Part shown: positions 33,163-41,671 of the stretch, in pieces
Layout of the letters: every line of letters starts with the position of its first letter
Position numbering within the stretch: position 1 is the first letter of the stretch
Source: Streptomyces sp. MUM 203J
Lineage (GTDB): Bacteria > Actinomycetota > Actinomycetes > Streptomycetales > Streptomycetaceae
Length of the DNA: 48,185 nt
NCBI RefSeq assembly: GCF_022414595.1
Contig: NZ_JADWYO010000051.1
Location: forward strand, 1-48,185
Direction: 5' to 3'
Made by a program: the position numbers and the translations under genes
The notes under the pieces: generated by a model
Seen by the model: the letters and a program-made list of their open reading frames with translations, nothing else
Told to the model about the DNA's origin: nothing
The model's database searches: none

Positions 33163-35118
33163 ATGGATTTCGGCACGCAGGGCACACAGGCCCCGGCCGA
33201 CCTCGCCTGGCTGCGCGGCGTGGACGCCTACACGATGGGGGCGTATCCGCAGGCCGAGGAGGAGTTCCGTGCGGCCGTGCGCGTCGATCCCGGGATGGCC
33301 GACGCCTGGCTCGGGCTGCACGCGCTGCGGATCGACACCGCCACGGCGCTCCTGCGGATGTACCACCACCGGGACCGGTTCGGCGAGCAGCGGACCCGGC
33401 ACCGGCGGACGCTCAACTCCTGGTACTGGCTGGGCTGGTGGGTGCAGCCGGTGCTGGAGAGCCCGCGTGATCTGCTGCTGGCGCACGCCTCGCACTGGCT
33501 GGACGGCCGGCACGTCCCGGAGCTGGACCGGGCACTCGCGGAGCTGCCGCCGGTCGACACGGACCCGCAGGTGCGGTTCCTGCACGCGTGCCGGGCGTAC
33601 CTCGTCAAGGACTGGGAGCAGCTCGTCCGGCACACAGAGCCGCTGGTCGACGACCCGCTGCTGGGCATCGAGGCGGGCCTGTTCGGCGGGATGGCGCGGG
33701 TGCGTCTGGAGATGTACGGGCAGGCCGAGCCGCTGCTGTCGGCGGCGCTCATGCGGTGCCGCAGCGAGCAGCCGCAGCGCAAGGAGCTGCGCTACTGGCT
33801 GGCACGGGCACACGAGGGCACGGGCCGCACGGCCGCGGCGCTGCCGCTGTACCGGGCGGTGCACCGGGTGGACCCGGCGTTCATGGACACGGCGGCACGG
33901 CTCGCGGCGATCGCGGAGTACGACGGTTTCGAGGGCTCACCCGAAGAGGTGGGCGACCTGGCCGCGGTGTCCCTGGCGGGCGCGGGGGCGGAGGCCGCCG
34001 GGTCGGATCTGCTGGACCCCGGGGCGGAGAGCCAGGGGCAGGACGGCGGGGGTGCGGGCGGGGACGCACCCGGGGCGGGGGCGCCCGGGGCGCCCGCCGG
34101 ATCCGGGGGCGCAGGCGCGGTTCCGCCGCCCCCGGCGGGCGGGGTGCGGGAGAAGAGCGGGCCCGGGCGCCCGGCGCCGCCTCCGTTCCCGGCGAGCCCG
34201 ACCGACCCGGCGCTGCTCGCGGAGGCGCTGTCCGAGCTGGAGCGGATGGTGGGCCTGGAGCCGGTCAAGCGTCAGGTGAGGGCACTGTCGGCGCAGTTGG
34301 AGATGGCGAGGCTCCGCGCGGGCCAGGGGCTGCCGGTGCAGCCGCCGAAACGTCACTTTGTCTTCTCCGGCCCCTCGGGCACCGGGAAGACCACGGTCGC
34401 CCGCATTCTGGGCAGGGTCTTCTACGCCCTGGGACTGCTCGGCGGCGATCATCTGGTGGAGGCCCAACGGGCCGACCTGGTCGGCGAGTTCCTGGGCCAG
34501 ACGGCCGTCAAGGCGAACGAGCTGATCGACTCGGCGCTGGGCGGGGTGCTGTTCGTCGACGAGGCGTACGCGCTGTCCAACTCCGGCTACAGCAAGGGTG
34601 ACGCGTACGGGGACGAGGCGCTTCAGGTCCTCCTCAAGCGGGCCGAGGACAACCGTGACCACCTGGTGGTGATCCTCGCCGGGTACCCGGAGGGCATGGA
34701 CCGGCTGCTGGCGGCCAACCCCGGGCTGTCGTCGCGCTTCACGACGCGGGTGGACTTCCCGTCGTACCGGCCGCTCGAACTCACCGCGATCGGGGAGGTC
34801 CTGGCAGGGGCGAACGGGGACGGGTGGGACGCCGAGGCGCTGGAGGAGCTGCGGTCGATCAGCGGTCACGTGGTGGACCAGGGCTGGATCGACGAGCTGG
34901 GGAACGGGCGGTTCCTCCGCACCCTGTACGAGAAGTCCTGCGCGTACCGGGACCTGCGGCTGTCCGGGTACACCGGCACGCCCACGCGCGAGGACCTCGC
35001 GACCCTCCGGCTCCCGGACCTGATGCAGGCCTACGGCGAGGTCCTGTCGGGCCGCGGACCGAGCACCCCCCAGGGCCCGGGACCGGGGCCCCAGGAACCC
35101 CCACCGCCGGCGTACTGA
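33163..35118 (+). CDS. TPR plus AAA+ ATPase, EccA/CbbX-like
   Basis: A protein of 651 residues starting at ATG 33163 behind GGGGGA. Residues 1-270 are a TPR-like helical region (LAWLRGVDAYTMGAYPQAEEE, LPLYRAVHRVDPAFMDTAAR, quoted in part). Residues 275-345 form a Gly/Pro/Ala-rich linker. The AAA+ domain has GPSGTGKTTVARILG near 403 (Walker A), GGVLFVDEAYALSNSGY near 461 (Walker B), and ILAGYPEGMDRLLAANPGLSSRF (quoted in part) with the arginine finger. The C-terminus is Pro-rich. This is the plan of type VII secretion EccA ATPases and of CbbX/SpoVK. No other ESX gene (EccB-E, WXG100) is in the window, so it may be an orphan EccA or serve another complex. Confidence 0.88.
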   Translation: MDFGTQGTQAPADLAWLRGVDAYTMGAYPQAEEEFRAAVRVDPGMADAWLGLHALRIDTATALLRMYHHRDRFGEQRTRHRRTLNSWYWLGWWVQPVLESPRDLLLAHASHWLDGRHVPELDRALAELPPVDTDPQVRFLHACRAYLVKDWEQLVRHTEPLVDDPLLGIEAGLFGGMARVRLEMYGQAEPLLSAALMRCRSEQPQRKELRYWLARAHEGTGRTAAALPLYRAVHRVDPAFMDTAARLAAIAEYDGFEGSPEEVGDLAAVSLAGAGAEAAGSDLLDPGAESQGQDGGGAGGDAPGAGAPGAPAGSGGAGAVPPPPAGGVREKSGPGRPAPPPFPASPTDPALLAEALSELERMVGLEPVKRQVRALSAQLEMARLRAGQGLPVQPPKRHFVFSGPSGTGKTTVARILGRVFYALGLLGGDHLVEAQRADLVGEFLGQTAVKANELIDSALGGVLFVDEAYALSNSGYSKGDAYGDEALQVLLKRAEDNRDHLVVILAGYPEGMDRLLAANPGLSSRFTTRVDFPSYRPLELTAIGEVLAGANGDGWDAEALEELRSISGHVVDQGWIDELGNGRFLRTLYEKSCAYRDLRLSGYTGTPTREDLATLRLPDLMQAYGEVLSGRGPSTPQGPGPGPQEPPPPAY

Positions 35119-35166
35119 GGGAGGGCACCGGTCACCCCGGCAGCGGGGGCGCGGCGCACACGGCGT

Positions 35167-35195
35167 GCGGTCCGGGCGCCGGGCGTCCGGACCGC
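35167..35195. terminator. Bidirectional hairpin between AAA and CNNM genes
   Basis: GCGGTCCGG (35167-35175) and CCGGACCGC (35187-35195) pair exactly around an 11-base loop, between two convergent genes. The rest of the 214-base gap shows nothing else. Confidence 0.55.
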
Positions 35196-35332
35196 TCCTG
35201 CGGTGCCCCCTCCCATGTACGCGGCTTCTCCCCCGAGTTCCCGGCTTCGGCCTGGGCAGGGGCGACCGCCGGCAGCGGGAGTGCCGCCCGGGAACCCGCT
35301 TCTCCGGAGGACCCGGCGGCCGGTCCCCTGCG

Positions 35333-36370
35333 CTACCGCGCGGGCACCCCCCGGTGGGACGGGTCGCGGACCTCGCCCACCAGAACCTCCAGGACGTCCT
35401 CCAGGGCCACCAGGCCGAGCACGCGGCCCGACGCGTCGGCCACCTGGGCCAGGTGCGTGGCCGCGCGGCGCAGGACCGTGAGGGCTTCGTCCAGGGGGGT
35501 TTCCGCCCGCAGCGTGGCCATGGGACGCCACACGTGCTGCGGCACCGCCCGGTCCGGGTCCTCCAGGTCCAGGACGTCCTTGACATGCAGGAAGCCCAGA
35601 AAGGTGCCCCCGCCCTCGGCCCGCACGGGAAAGCGGGAGTAGCCGGTGCGCACCGTCAGCTCCTCGACCTGTGCCGGGGTCACCGACGGCGCCACCGTCA
35701 CCAGCACGCCGCACGGGATCACCACGTCCCGTACCGGCCGGGTGCCCAGTTCGAGCGCGTCCTCCAGCCGTTCCTGCTCGGCGGGGGCCAGCAGACCGGC
35801 CTGGCCGGCGTCCTCCACCAGGCGGTTGAGCTGCTCGCTGGTGAACACCGCCTCGACCTCGTCCCTGGGTTCCACCCCGAAGCCCTTCAGCACGGTGTGC
35901 GCCGCCGCACCCAGCGCCCGGGTCACCGGACGGCACAGGCGCGCGAAGCCCACCAGCGCGGGGCTGAGCCACAGCGCGGTCTTCTCGGGCGCCGCCATGG
36001 CGAGGTTCTTGGGCACCATCTCGCCCACCACCAGGTGGAGGAAGACGACCGCGGCCAGTGCGATGACGTAACCGAGGGGGTGGATGAGCCCCTCGGGCAC
36101 ATGGATCGCGTGGAACACCGGCTCCAGCAGCCGCGCCACCGTCGGCTCGGCCACCGCCCCCAGCGTCAGCGAGCACACCGTGATGCCGAACTGGGCCGCC
36201 GCCATCATCTGCGGCAGGTTCTCCAGCCCGTACAGGACCTTCCGGGCGCGTTTGGAGTCCTGCTGCTCGATCTGGCTGCGGCGCACCGACACCAGGGCGA
36301 ACTCCGCGCCGACGAAGAAGCCGTTCCCGAGGACGAGAAGGCCCGCGAAGAGAAGTTGGAGCGCGCTCAC
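35333..36370 (-). CDS. CNNM/CorC-type membrane protein with CBS pair (shorter copy)
   Basis: A protein of 345 residues. GTG 36370 overlaps the stop of the previous gene by four bases (GTGA). The N-terminal DUF21/CNNM membrane domain contains LVLGNGFFVGAEFALVSVRR, FGITVCSLTLGAVAEP and VVGEMVPKNLAMA. It is followed by a CBS pair (RDVVIPCGVLVTVAPSVTPA; LGLVALEDVLEVLVGEVRDP). The chain ends soon after the second CBS and lacks the C-terminal CorC_HlyC domain of the upstream copy. CNNM/CorC proteins export or sense Mg2+ and related ions. The two copies may form a heterodimer, since the family works as dimers; that is inference. Confidence 0.92.
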   Translation of the reverse strand: MSALQLLFAGLLVLGNGFFVGAEFALVSVRRSQIEQQDSKRARKVLYGLENLPQMMAAAQFGITVCSLTLGAVAEPTVARLLEPVFHAIHVPEGLIHPLGYVIALAAVVFLHLVVGEMVPKNLAMAAPEKTALWLSPALVGFARLCRPVTRALGAAAHTVLKGFGVEPRDEVEAVFTSEQLNRLVEDAGQAGLLAPAEQERLEDALELGTRPVRDVVIPCGVLVTVAPSVTPAQVEELTVRTGYSRFPVRAEGGGTFLGFLHVKDVLDLEDPDRAVPQHVWRPMATLRAETPLDEALTVLRRAATHLAQVADASGRVLGLVALEDVLEVLVGEVRDPSHRGVPAR

Positions 36371-37752
36371 CGGGCCGTCGCCTCCGCCACCTCGGACACC
36401 GCCGGGTCCCCCGCCGCATCCGGCTCCGCGGCGGCCGCCGGGTCCGTCATCCGCACCAGCCGCACCCGCTCCGCCCGGTAGCGGTCCACCTGCCGTACGG
36501 ACAGCCGCCAGCCCGGCAGTTCGGCGCGGTCGCCCGCCGCCGGGATACGGCCCAGGAGGTCCGCGACCAGTCCGGCCAGCGTCTCGTACGGGCCCTCGGG
36601 CACCTCCAGGCCTATCCGCTTCAGTTCGTGGACCCGGCAGCTGCCGTCCGCCTCCCAGGCGGGGAGCCCGTCCTCGGGGGCGACCGCGGCCGGTCCGGCG
36701 GGCTCCCCGGTCGGCGTGTCGTGCTCGTCGCGCACCTCGCCCACCAGTTCCTCGACGATGTCCTCCAGGGTCACCACGCCCGCCGTGCCGCCGTACTCGT
36801 CGACGACCACGGCTATCGGCTGCTCGCTGCGCAGCCGTTCCAGCAGCTCCTGGGCCTGGAGGGTCTCGGGGACGAGCAGCGGCGGCACCGCGATCCGGCC
36901 CACGCGCGTGTGCAGGCGCTTCTCGGCGCGCACCGCGAGTGCGTCCTTCAGGTGGACCATGCCGACGATCTCGTCGATGCGCTCGCGGTACACGGGGAAG
37001 CGGGACAGGCCGGTGGCGCGGGTGAGGTTGAGGACGTCCGCCGCCGTGGCGTCGGCCTGGAGCGCGCTGACCTTCACCCGCGGGGTCATCACGTGCTGCG
37101 CGGTCAGCCCGCCGAGGGAGAGGGTGCGCACGAACAGGTCCGCGGTGTCCTGTTCGAGGGCTCCGGCCCGGGCGGAGTGCCGGACGAGGGAGACCAGTTC
37201 GGCGGGGGTTCGGGCGGAGGCCAGTTCTTCGGTGGGCTCGACTCCGAAGAGCCGTACGAGCCGGTTGGCCACCCCGTTCAGCAGGGCGATCACCGGCCGG
37301 AAGAGGGCGGAGAAGGCGTACTGCGGGCCGGCGACGAACCGGGCCACCTGGAGCGGCCGGGACACCGCCCAGTTCTTCGGCACCAGTTCACCGATCACCA
37401 TCTGGAGCGCGGAGGCGGCCAGCATGCCGGTGACCACGGCGATGCCGGGCACCGCTCCTGCGGGCACGCCGGTCGCGGAGAGCGGCGCGCTGAGCAGCCG
37501 GGCGAGGGCCGGTTCCGCGAGCATGCCGACGACGAGCGAGGTGAGTGTGATGCCCAGCTGGGTGCCGGAGAGCTGGAACGACAGCTCGCGCAGGGACTTC
37601 ACGACGGTGCGGGCGCGCCGGTCGCCCTCCGCGGCGGCGCGTTCGGCGTCCGCCCGCTCGACCGTGACGAGGCCGAACTCGGCGGCCACGAAAAAGCCGT
37701 TGGCGAGGATCAGGAGGAAGGCCGCGCAGAGCAGCAGGAGAGCGATGGTCAT
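36367..37752 (-). CDS. CNNM/CorC-type membrane protein with CBS pair and CorC_HlyC domain
   Basis: A protein of 461 residues starting at ATG 37752. The DUF21/CNNM domain with four hydrophobic segments includes LILANGFFVAAEFGLVTVER, GTQLGITLTSLVVGMLAEPA and VIGELVPKNWAVS. The CBS pair carries LTAQHVMTPRVKVSALQ and VVVDEYGGTAGVVTLEDIVE. A CorC_HlyC domain follows from about residue 370 (WEADGSCRVHELKRIGLEVP). This full-length form is the usual ion-transporter architecture, with Mg2+ the likeliest ion. It is the first gene of a two-gene operon. Its start lies 129 bases after the terminator of the rib/his operon. Confidence 0.94.
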   Translation of the reverse strand: MTIALLLLCAAFLLILANGFFVAAEFGLVTVERADAERAAAEGDRRARTVVKSLRELSFQLSGTQLGITLTSLVVGMLAEPALARLLSAPLSATGVPAGAVPGIAVVTGMLAASALQMVIGELVPKNWAVSRPLQVARFVAGPQYAFSALFRPVIALLNGVANRLVRLFGVEPTEELASARTPAELVSLVRHSARAGALEQDTADLFVRTLSLGGLTAQHVMTPRVKVSALQADATAADVLNLTRATGLSRFPVYRERIDEIVGMVHLKDALAVRAEKRLHTRVGRIAVPPLLVPETLQAQELLERLRSEQPIAVVVDEYGGTAGVVTLEDIVEELVGEVRDEHDTPTGEPAGPAAVAPEDGLPAWEADGSCRVHELKRIGLEVPEGPYETLAGLVADLLGRIPAAGDRAELPGWRLSVRQVDRYRAERVRLVRMTDPAAAAEPDAAGDPAVSEVAEATAR

Positions 37753-37880
37753 GCCGCCGCCTCCTCGGGTGCCAAGGGGGCGGCGCAGGTACTACAGGAC
37801 GAGCCGTCCATTGCTGGAGGGAGTCACTCCTCGGGTCGCAGGTGCCCCGCCGGCTGCCGCCCGGACGGTTCCGGGCGGGT

Positions 37881-37908
37881 GCGGTCCGGTCCGCAGGGGC
37901 CGGACCGC
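37881..37908 (-). terminator. Hairpin at the end of the rib/his operon
   Basis: GCGGTCCGG (37881-37889) and CCGGACCGC (37900-37908) pair exactly around a 10-base loop, about 120 bases past the stop of the PH protein gene. The stem is identical to that of the hairpin at 35167-35195 on the other side of the CNNM pair. Confidence 0.5.
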
Positions 37909-38027
37909 CGCCGTGTGTGCGGGGCGGGGCGCGCTCGGCGCCGCCGCGACAAGAGTAGCCACGCGACGACAGGGCTCAAGGGTCCCGGGGAGACCGCGTC
38001 GAAGTCCGCCCGGAACGCCCCGGCGCG

Positions 38028-38498
38028 TCAGTGCTCGTCGGCGCCTGTGCCCCGGGCCTCGGCCAGCACGCGCAGGGCCTGCGCGTCGCGGATGGCCTGG
38101 GCCTTGCCGATGCCCGGCTGGATGCCGAGCGCGGGCAGACTGGTGCCGTCGCTGAGGTCCAGGAACACCCACGGGTCCCCGACCCGGAGGTTGACACGGA
38201 GGATCTCCGGCCAGGCCAGACGGCGGGTCCGGGTGAGGTTCACGACCGTCACGCCCTCCTCGTCCGCCACGATCCTGGGGCGGCTGAGGAGGACGAGCAC
38301 CCCGGCGAACAGCGCAGCCGTGAAGACGAAGCTGACCCGCTCCCCCGGGCTCAGCCGCTCCAGCATCAGCGCGATGACCGTGATGACGGCGAAGAGGGCC
38401 GCGCCGGTGGTGAGCAGCACCGCCCGGGAGCGCCGTGGCCGGAAGGTGACCGGGAGAGCGGGCGGGGCGTGGGGGGTCGCGGGGGCCGCGTCAGTCAT
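38028..38498 (-). CDS. PH-domain membrane protein
   Basis: A protein of 156 residues starting at ATG 38498. Two hydrophobic helices (residues 25-47 and 55-72) are followed by a bacterial PH-like domain: RIVADEEGVTVVNLTRTRRLAWPEI (quoted in part) and LRVGDPWVFLDLSDGTSLPA. This is the common actinobacterial small membrane PH architecture; the ligand is unknown. The gene begins 18 bases after hisG and is probably the last gene of the rib/his transcript. A hairpin lies downstream. Confidence 0.88.
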   Translation of the reverse strand: MTDAAPATPHAPPALPVTFRPRRSRAVLLTTGAALFAVITVIALMLERLSPGERVSFVFTAALFAGVLVLLSRPRIVADEEGVTVVNLTRTRRLAWPEILRVNLRVGDPWVFLDLSDGTSLPALGIQPGIGKAQAIRDAQALRVLAEARGTGADEH

Positions 38499-38516
38499 GG
38501 AACATGCACTTCCGGT

Positions 38517-39365
38517 TCAGAGGCGGCAGGCGTGGATGGCCGTGGTGAGGATGGCGCGGGCGCCCAGGGCGTAGAGGTCGTCCATGATGCGCTGGGCGTC
38601 CCTGGCGGGGACCATGGCCCGCACCGCGACCCAGCCCTCGTTGTGCAGCGGGGAGATGGTCGGCGACTCGAGGCCGGGGGTGAGGGCGACGGCCTGCTCC
38701 AAGTGCTCGGCGCGGCAGTCGTAGTCCATCATCACGTAGCTGCGGGCCACCAGGACGCCCTGGAGGCGGCGAAGGAAGCGCTCCACCTCGGGGTCGCCGG
38801 CGGGGGCTCCGGTGCGGCGGACGACGACCGCCTCGGAGGTGAGGATGGGCTCCCCGATGACCTCCAGGCCCGCGTTGCGCAGCGAGGTGCCGGTCTCGAC
38901 GACGTCCGCGATGACCTGGGCGACGCCGAGCTGGATGGCCGTCTCGACGGCGCCGTCCAGGTGCACGACGGAGGCGTCGATCCCGTGGTCGGCCAGGTGC
39001 TTGGCGACGATGCCCTCGTACGAGGTGGCGATGGTCATGCCGGAGAAGTCGGCGGGGCCGCTCGCCGTGCCGGGCCGGGTGGCGTAGCGGAAGGTGGAGC
39101 GGGCGAAGCCCAGCTCCAGGATCTCCTCGGCATTGGCGCCGGAGTCCAGCAGCAGGTCGCGGCCGGTGATGCCGATGTCGAGCTTGCCGGAGGCCACGTA
39201 GATCGCGATGTCCCGGGGGCGGAGGTAGAAGAACTCGACCTCGTTGTCCGGGTCGACCAGCACCAGCTCCTTGGACTCCTTGCGCTGCTTGTAGCCGGCC
39301 TCATGGAGCATCGCCGACGCAGGTCCGGACAGAGAACCCTTGTTGGGAACGGCGATGCGCAGCAT
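38517..39365 (-). CDS. hisG: ATP phosphoribosyltransferase (long form)
   Basis: A protein of 282 residues starting at ATG 39365 (MLRIAVPNKGSLSGPASAML). It has the typical VPNKGSL start, DIAIYVASGKLDIGITGRDLL, and the phosphoribosyl site DVVETGTSLRNAGLEVI. The C-terminal ACT-like regulatory domain ends PTISPLHNEGWVAVRAMVPA. HisG condenses ATP with phosphoribosyl pyrophosphate, the first step of histidine synthesis, and the long form is inhibited by histidine through that domain. The gene follows hisE by 47 bases. Placing hisE-hisG after the riboflavin genes, away from the main his operon, is usual in actinobacteria. Confidence 0.97.
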   Translation of the reverse strand: MLRIAVPNKGSLSGPASAMLHEAGYKQRKESKELVLVDPDNEVEFFYLRPRDIAIYVASGKLDIGITGRDLLLDSGANAEEILELGFARSTFRYATRPGTASGPADFSGMTIATSYEGIVAKHLADHGIDASVVHLDGAVETAIQLGVAQVIADVVETGTSLRNAGLEVIGEPILTSEAVVVRRTGAPAGDPEVERFLRRLQGVLVARSYVMMDYDCRAEHLEQAVALTPGLESPTISPLHNEGWVAVRAMVPARDAQRIMDDLYALGARAILTTAIHACRL

Positions 39366-39412
39366 GGGATGGGCTTCCTTTGCTAGGAGTACGGTGCGGG
39401 AGGGGGCGGGGC

Positions 39413-39685
39413 TCAGAGGTGGGCGTAGACGTCGTCGAGGGAGATCCCGCGGGCGACCATCATCACCTGTACGTGGTACAGCAGCTGCGAGATCTCCTCG
39501 GCTGCGGCTTCCTTGCCCTCGTATTCGGCGGCCATCCACACTTCGGCGGCCTCTTCGACGACCTTCTTGCCGATGGCATGCACCCCCTTGTCCACCAGTT
39601 CGGCGGTACGGGAGGTGGCGGGGTCGCCGGTCCTGGCCTTGAGCTCCAGCTCGGTGAAGAGCTCTTCGAAGGTTTTGTTCGCCAT
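39413..39685 (-). CDS. hisE: Phosphoribosyl-ATP pyrophosphohydrolase
   Basis: A protein of 90 residues starting at ATG 39685 (MANKTFEELFTELELKARTG). The all-helical MazG-like fold carries VEEAAEVWMAAEYEGKEAAAEEISQLLYHVQVMM (quoted in part) with the metal-binding Glu pairs EEAAE and EEISQ. It removes pyrophosphate from phosphoribosyl-ATP, step two of histidine synthesis, right after HisG. The frame stays open upstream, but ATG 39685 gives the normal family length. The ribosome site is weak (GGACC). Confidence 0.95.
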   Translation of the reverse strand: MANKTFEELFTELELKARTGDPATSRTAELVDKGVHAIGKKVVEEAAEVWMAAEYEGKEAAAEEISQLLYHVQVMMVARGISLDDVYAHL

Positions 39686-39786
39686 GATGGTCCAAGGGTA
39701 CGGGGTGGGCGGCGCCGCCCGTGCAGCGCGTCCGGCCGTTGGGACGCCGCCCGGCCCGCACGGCGGCCGGCCCGCCCGTACGGGGC

Positions 39787-40272
39787 TCAGCGCCAGGGTT
39801 CGCTGACCGTGCGCAGCGTCATGGCGGTGGCGACCGCGGCGGTGACCGCCTCGTGGCCCTTGTCCTCGTGGGAGCCGTCGAGTCCGGCGCGGTCCAGGGC
39901 CTGCTCCTCGGTGTCGCAGGTGAGGACGCCGAAGCCGACGGGGACGCCCGTGTCGACGGAGACCTGGACGAGGCCCTGGGTGACGCCCTGGCACACGTAG
40001 TCGAAGTGCGGGGTGCCGCCGCGGATGACGACGCCGAGGGCGACCACCGCGTCGTAGCCGCGCCCGGCGAGGGTCTTGGCGACGACGGGAAGCTCGAAGC
40101 TCCCGGGGACGCGCAGGACGGTCGGCTCGTCGATGCCCAGCTCGTGCAGGGCGCGCAGGGCCCCGCCGACCAGGCCGTCCATGATCGTGTCGTGCCACTG
40201 GGCCGCGATCACGGCGACCCGGAGGTCTCCGGCGTTCTTCACGGTCAGTTCGGGTGCGCCCTTGCCGCTCAC
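39787..40272 (-). CDS. ribH: 6,7-dimethyl-8-ribityllumazine synthase
   Basis: A protein of 161 residues starting at GTG 40272 behind GAGGAG. Motifs: VAVIAAQWHDTIMDGLVGGA, RVPGSFELPVVAKTLAGRGY, ALGVVIRGGTPHFDYVCQ and VPVGFGVLTCDTEEQALDRAG; the catalytic His is in the GGTPHFDYV stretch. It joins the ribityl pyrimidine with 3,4-dihydroxybutanone phosphate to form lumazine. It comes 52 bases after ribA; 101 bases separate it from hisE, with a GGGCGGC/GCCGCCC palindrome that might attenuate read-through. Confidence 0.97.
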   Translation of the reverse strand: MSGKGAPELTVKNAGDLRVAVIAAQWHDTIMDGLVGGALRALHELGIDEPTVLRVPGSFELPVVAKTLAGRGYDAVVALGVVIRGGTPHFDYVCQGVTQGLVQVSVDTGVPVGFGVLTCDTEEQALDRAGLDGSHEDKGHEAVTAAVATAMTLRTVSEPWR

Positions 40273-40324
40273 GTTGCTCCTCGGTGCTGTGCTGCTGATG
40301 GGTCGGGGGAGGGGGGGACGGGTC

Positions 40325-41671
40325 CTACTGGCTGGCGCAGGGGGAGACACCGGCCTGCTCGTCGAGCCAGGGCAGGTCGTGTCCCATGCGGTCGCGCTTG
40401 GTGCGCAGATAGCGCAGGTTGTGCTCGCCGGCCTGGACGGGCATCGGCTCGCGGCCGGTCACTGTGATGCCGTGCCGGGCGAGGGCCGAGGTCTTGTCCG
40501 GGTTGTTGGTCAGCAGCCGGACGCTGCGCACACCCAGATCCGTGAGCATCTCGGCGCCGGCGGCGTAGTCGCGGGCGTCGGCGGGGAGGCCGAGTTCCAG
40601 GTTGGCGTCCAGGGTGTCCCGGCCGCGCTCCTGGAGTTCGTACGCGCGGAGTTTGGGCAGCAGTCCGATGCCGCGCCCCTCGTGCCCGCGCAGGTAGACG
40701 ACGACACCGCGCCCGGCCTGGGTGATCCGGTCCATGGCGGCGTGCAGCTGAGGCCCGCAGTCGCAGCGCAGGGAGTGGAAGACGTCGCCGGTGAGGCACT
40801 CGGAGTGGACGCGGACGACGATGTCCCGGCCGTCGCCCAGGTCGCCGTGGACGAGTGCGATGTGCTCGACGCCGTCGGCGGAGCGGTAGCCGTACGCGGT
40901 GAAGTCGCCGTGCGCGGTGGGCAGCGTGACCTCCGCCTCCCGCCGTACGGCCGGGGCGGAGGTGTCCAGGCCCGCCTCGTCGGCCTGCCCGGGGGTCTCG
41001 GGGGCCTCCGTGGCCCGGCGGTAGGCGATGAGGTCCTCGATGGAGATGATCGTCAGCCCGTGCTTGCGGGCGAACGGGACCAGCTCGGGCAGCCTCAGCA
41101 TGATGCCGTCGGCGCCGGCGATCTCGACGATGGCGCCGGCCGGCCGCAGCCCCGCGAGGCGGGCCAGGTCGACGGCGGCCTCGGTGTGGCCGTTTCGGAC
41201 GAGGACGCCGCCGGGGCGTGCGCGCAGCGGGAAGATGTGGCCGGGGCGGACGAAGTCGGAGGGCTGGGCGGTACCGCTCGCCAGGAGCTGGAGGGTGGTG
41301 GCGCGGTCGGGGCCCGAGATGCCTGTGGTGACCCCGTGGGCCGCCGTCGCGTCGACGGAGACGGTGAAGGCGGTCTTCATCGACTCGGTGTTCTCTCCGA
41401 CCATCTGCGGCATCTGGAGGCGGTCGAGTTCGGCGCCCTCCATGGGGGCGCAGATGAGGCCGCGGCACTCGCTCATCATGAAGGCGACGATCTCGGGGGT
41501 GGCCTTCTCGGCCGCGACGACGAGGTCGCCCTCGTTCTCCCGGTCCTCGTCGTCGACGACCACGACGGGGCGTCCGGCGGCGATGTCGCGGATGGCCTGC
41601 TCGACGGGGTCGAGGGCGAGGTCGGCCGGCTCCCACGCGGGGAGGGCGGTGAGCTCGGGGGCGGTGGTCAT
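40325..41671 (-). CDS. ribA: Bifunctional DHBP synthase / GTP cyclohydrolase II
   Basis: A protein of 448 residues starting at ATG 41671 (MTTAPELTALPAWEPADLAL). Residues 20-220 are the DHBP synthase (VVDDEDRENEGDLVVAAE, ATAAHGVTTGISGPDRA, HIFPLRARPGGVLVRNGHTE). Residues 235-440 are GTP cyclohydrolase II, with the zinc cysteines in CLTGDVFHSLRCDCGPQL and the GHEGRGIGL loop. It makes both precursors of lumazine. Its start overlaps the stop of the transporter gene (ATGA), so the two are translationally coupled. Confidence 0.97.
   Translation of the reverse strand: MTTAPELTALPAWEPADLALDPVEQAIRDIAAGRPVVVVDDEDRENEGDLVVAAEKATPEIVAFMMSECRGLICAPMEGAELDRLQMPQMVGENTESMKTAFTVSVDATAAHGVTTGISGPDRATTLQLLASGTAQPSDFVRPGHIFPLRARPGGVLVRNGHTEAAVDLARLAGLRPAGAIVEIAGADGIMLRLPELVPFARKHGLTIISIEDLIAYRRATEAPETPGQADEAGLDTSAPAVRREAEVTLPTAHGDFTAYGYRSADGVEHIALVHGDLGDGRDIVVRVHSECLTGDVFHSLRCDCGPQLHAAMDRITQAGRGVVVYLRGHEGRGIGLLPKLRAYELQERGRDTLDANLELGLPADARDYAAGAEMLTDLGVRSVRLLTNNPDKTSALARHGITVTGREPMPVQAGEHNLRYLRTKRDRMGHDLPWLDEQAGVSPCASQ

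Noticed and set aside
35167..37908. Identical hairpin stems on both sides of the CNNM genes as a mobile-element end
   Set aside because: The 9-base stem is short and GC-rich, and no transposase or target duplication is present. Two terminators explain it better.
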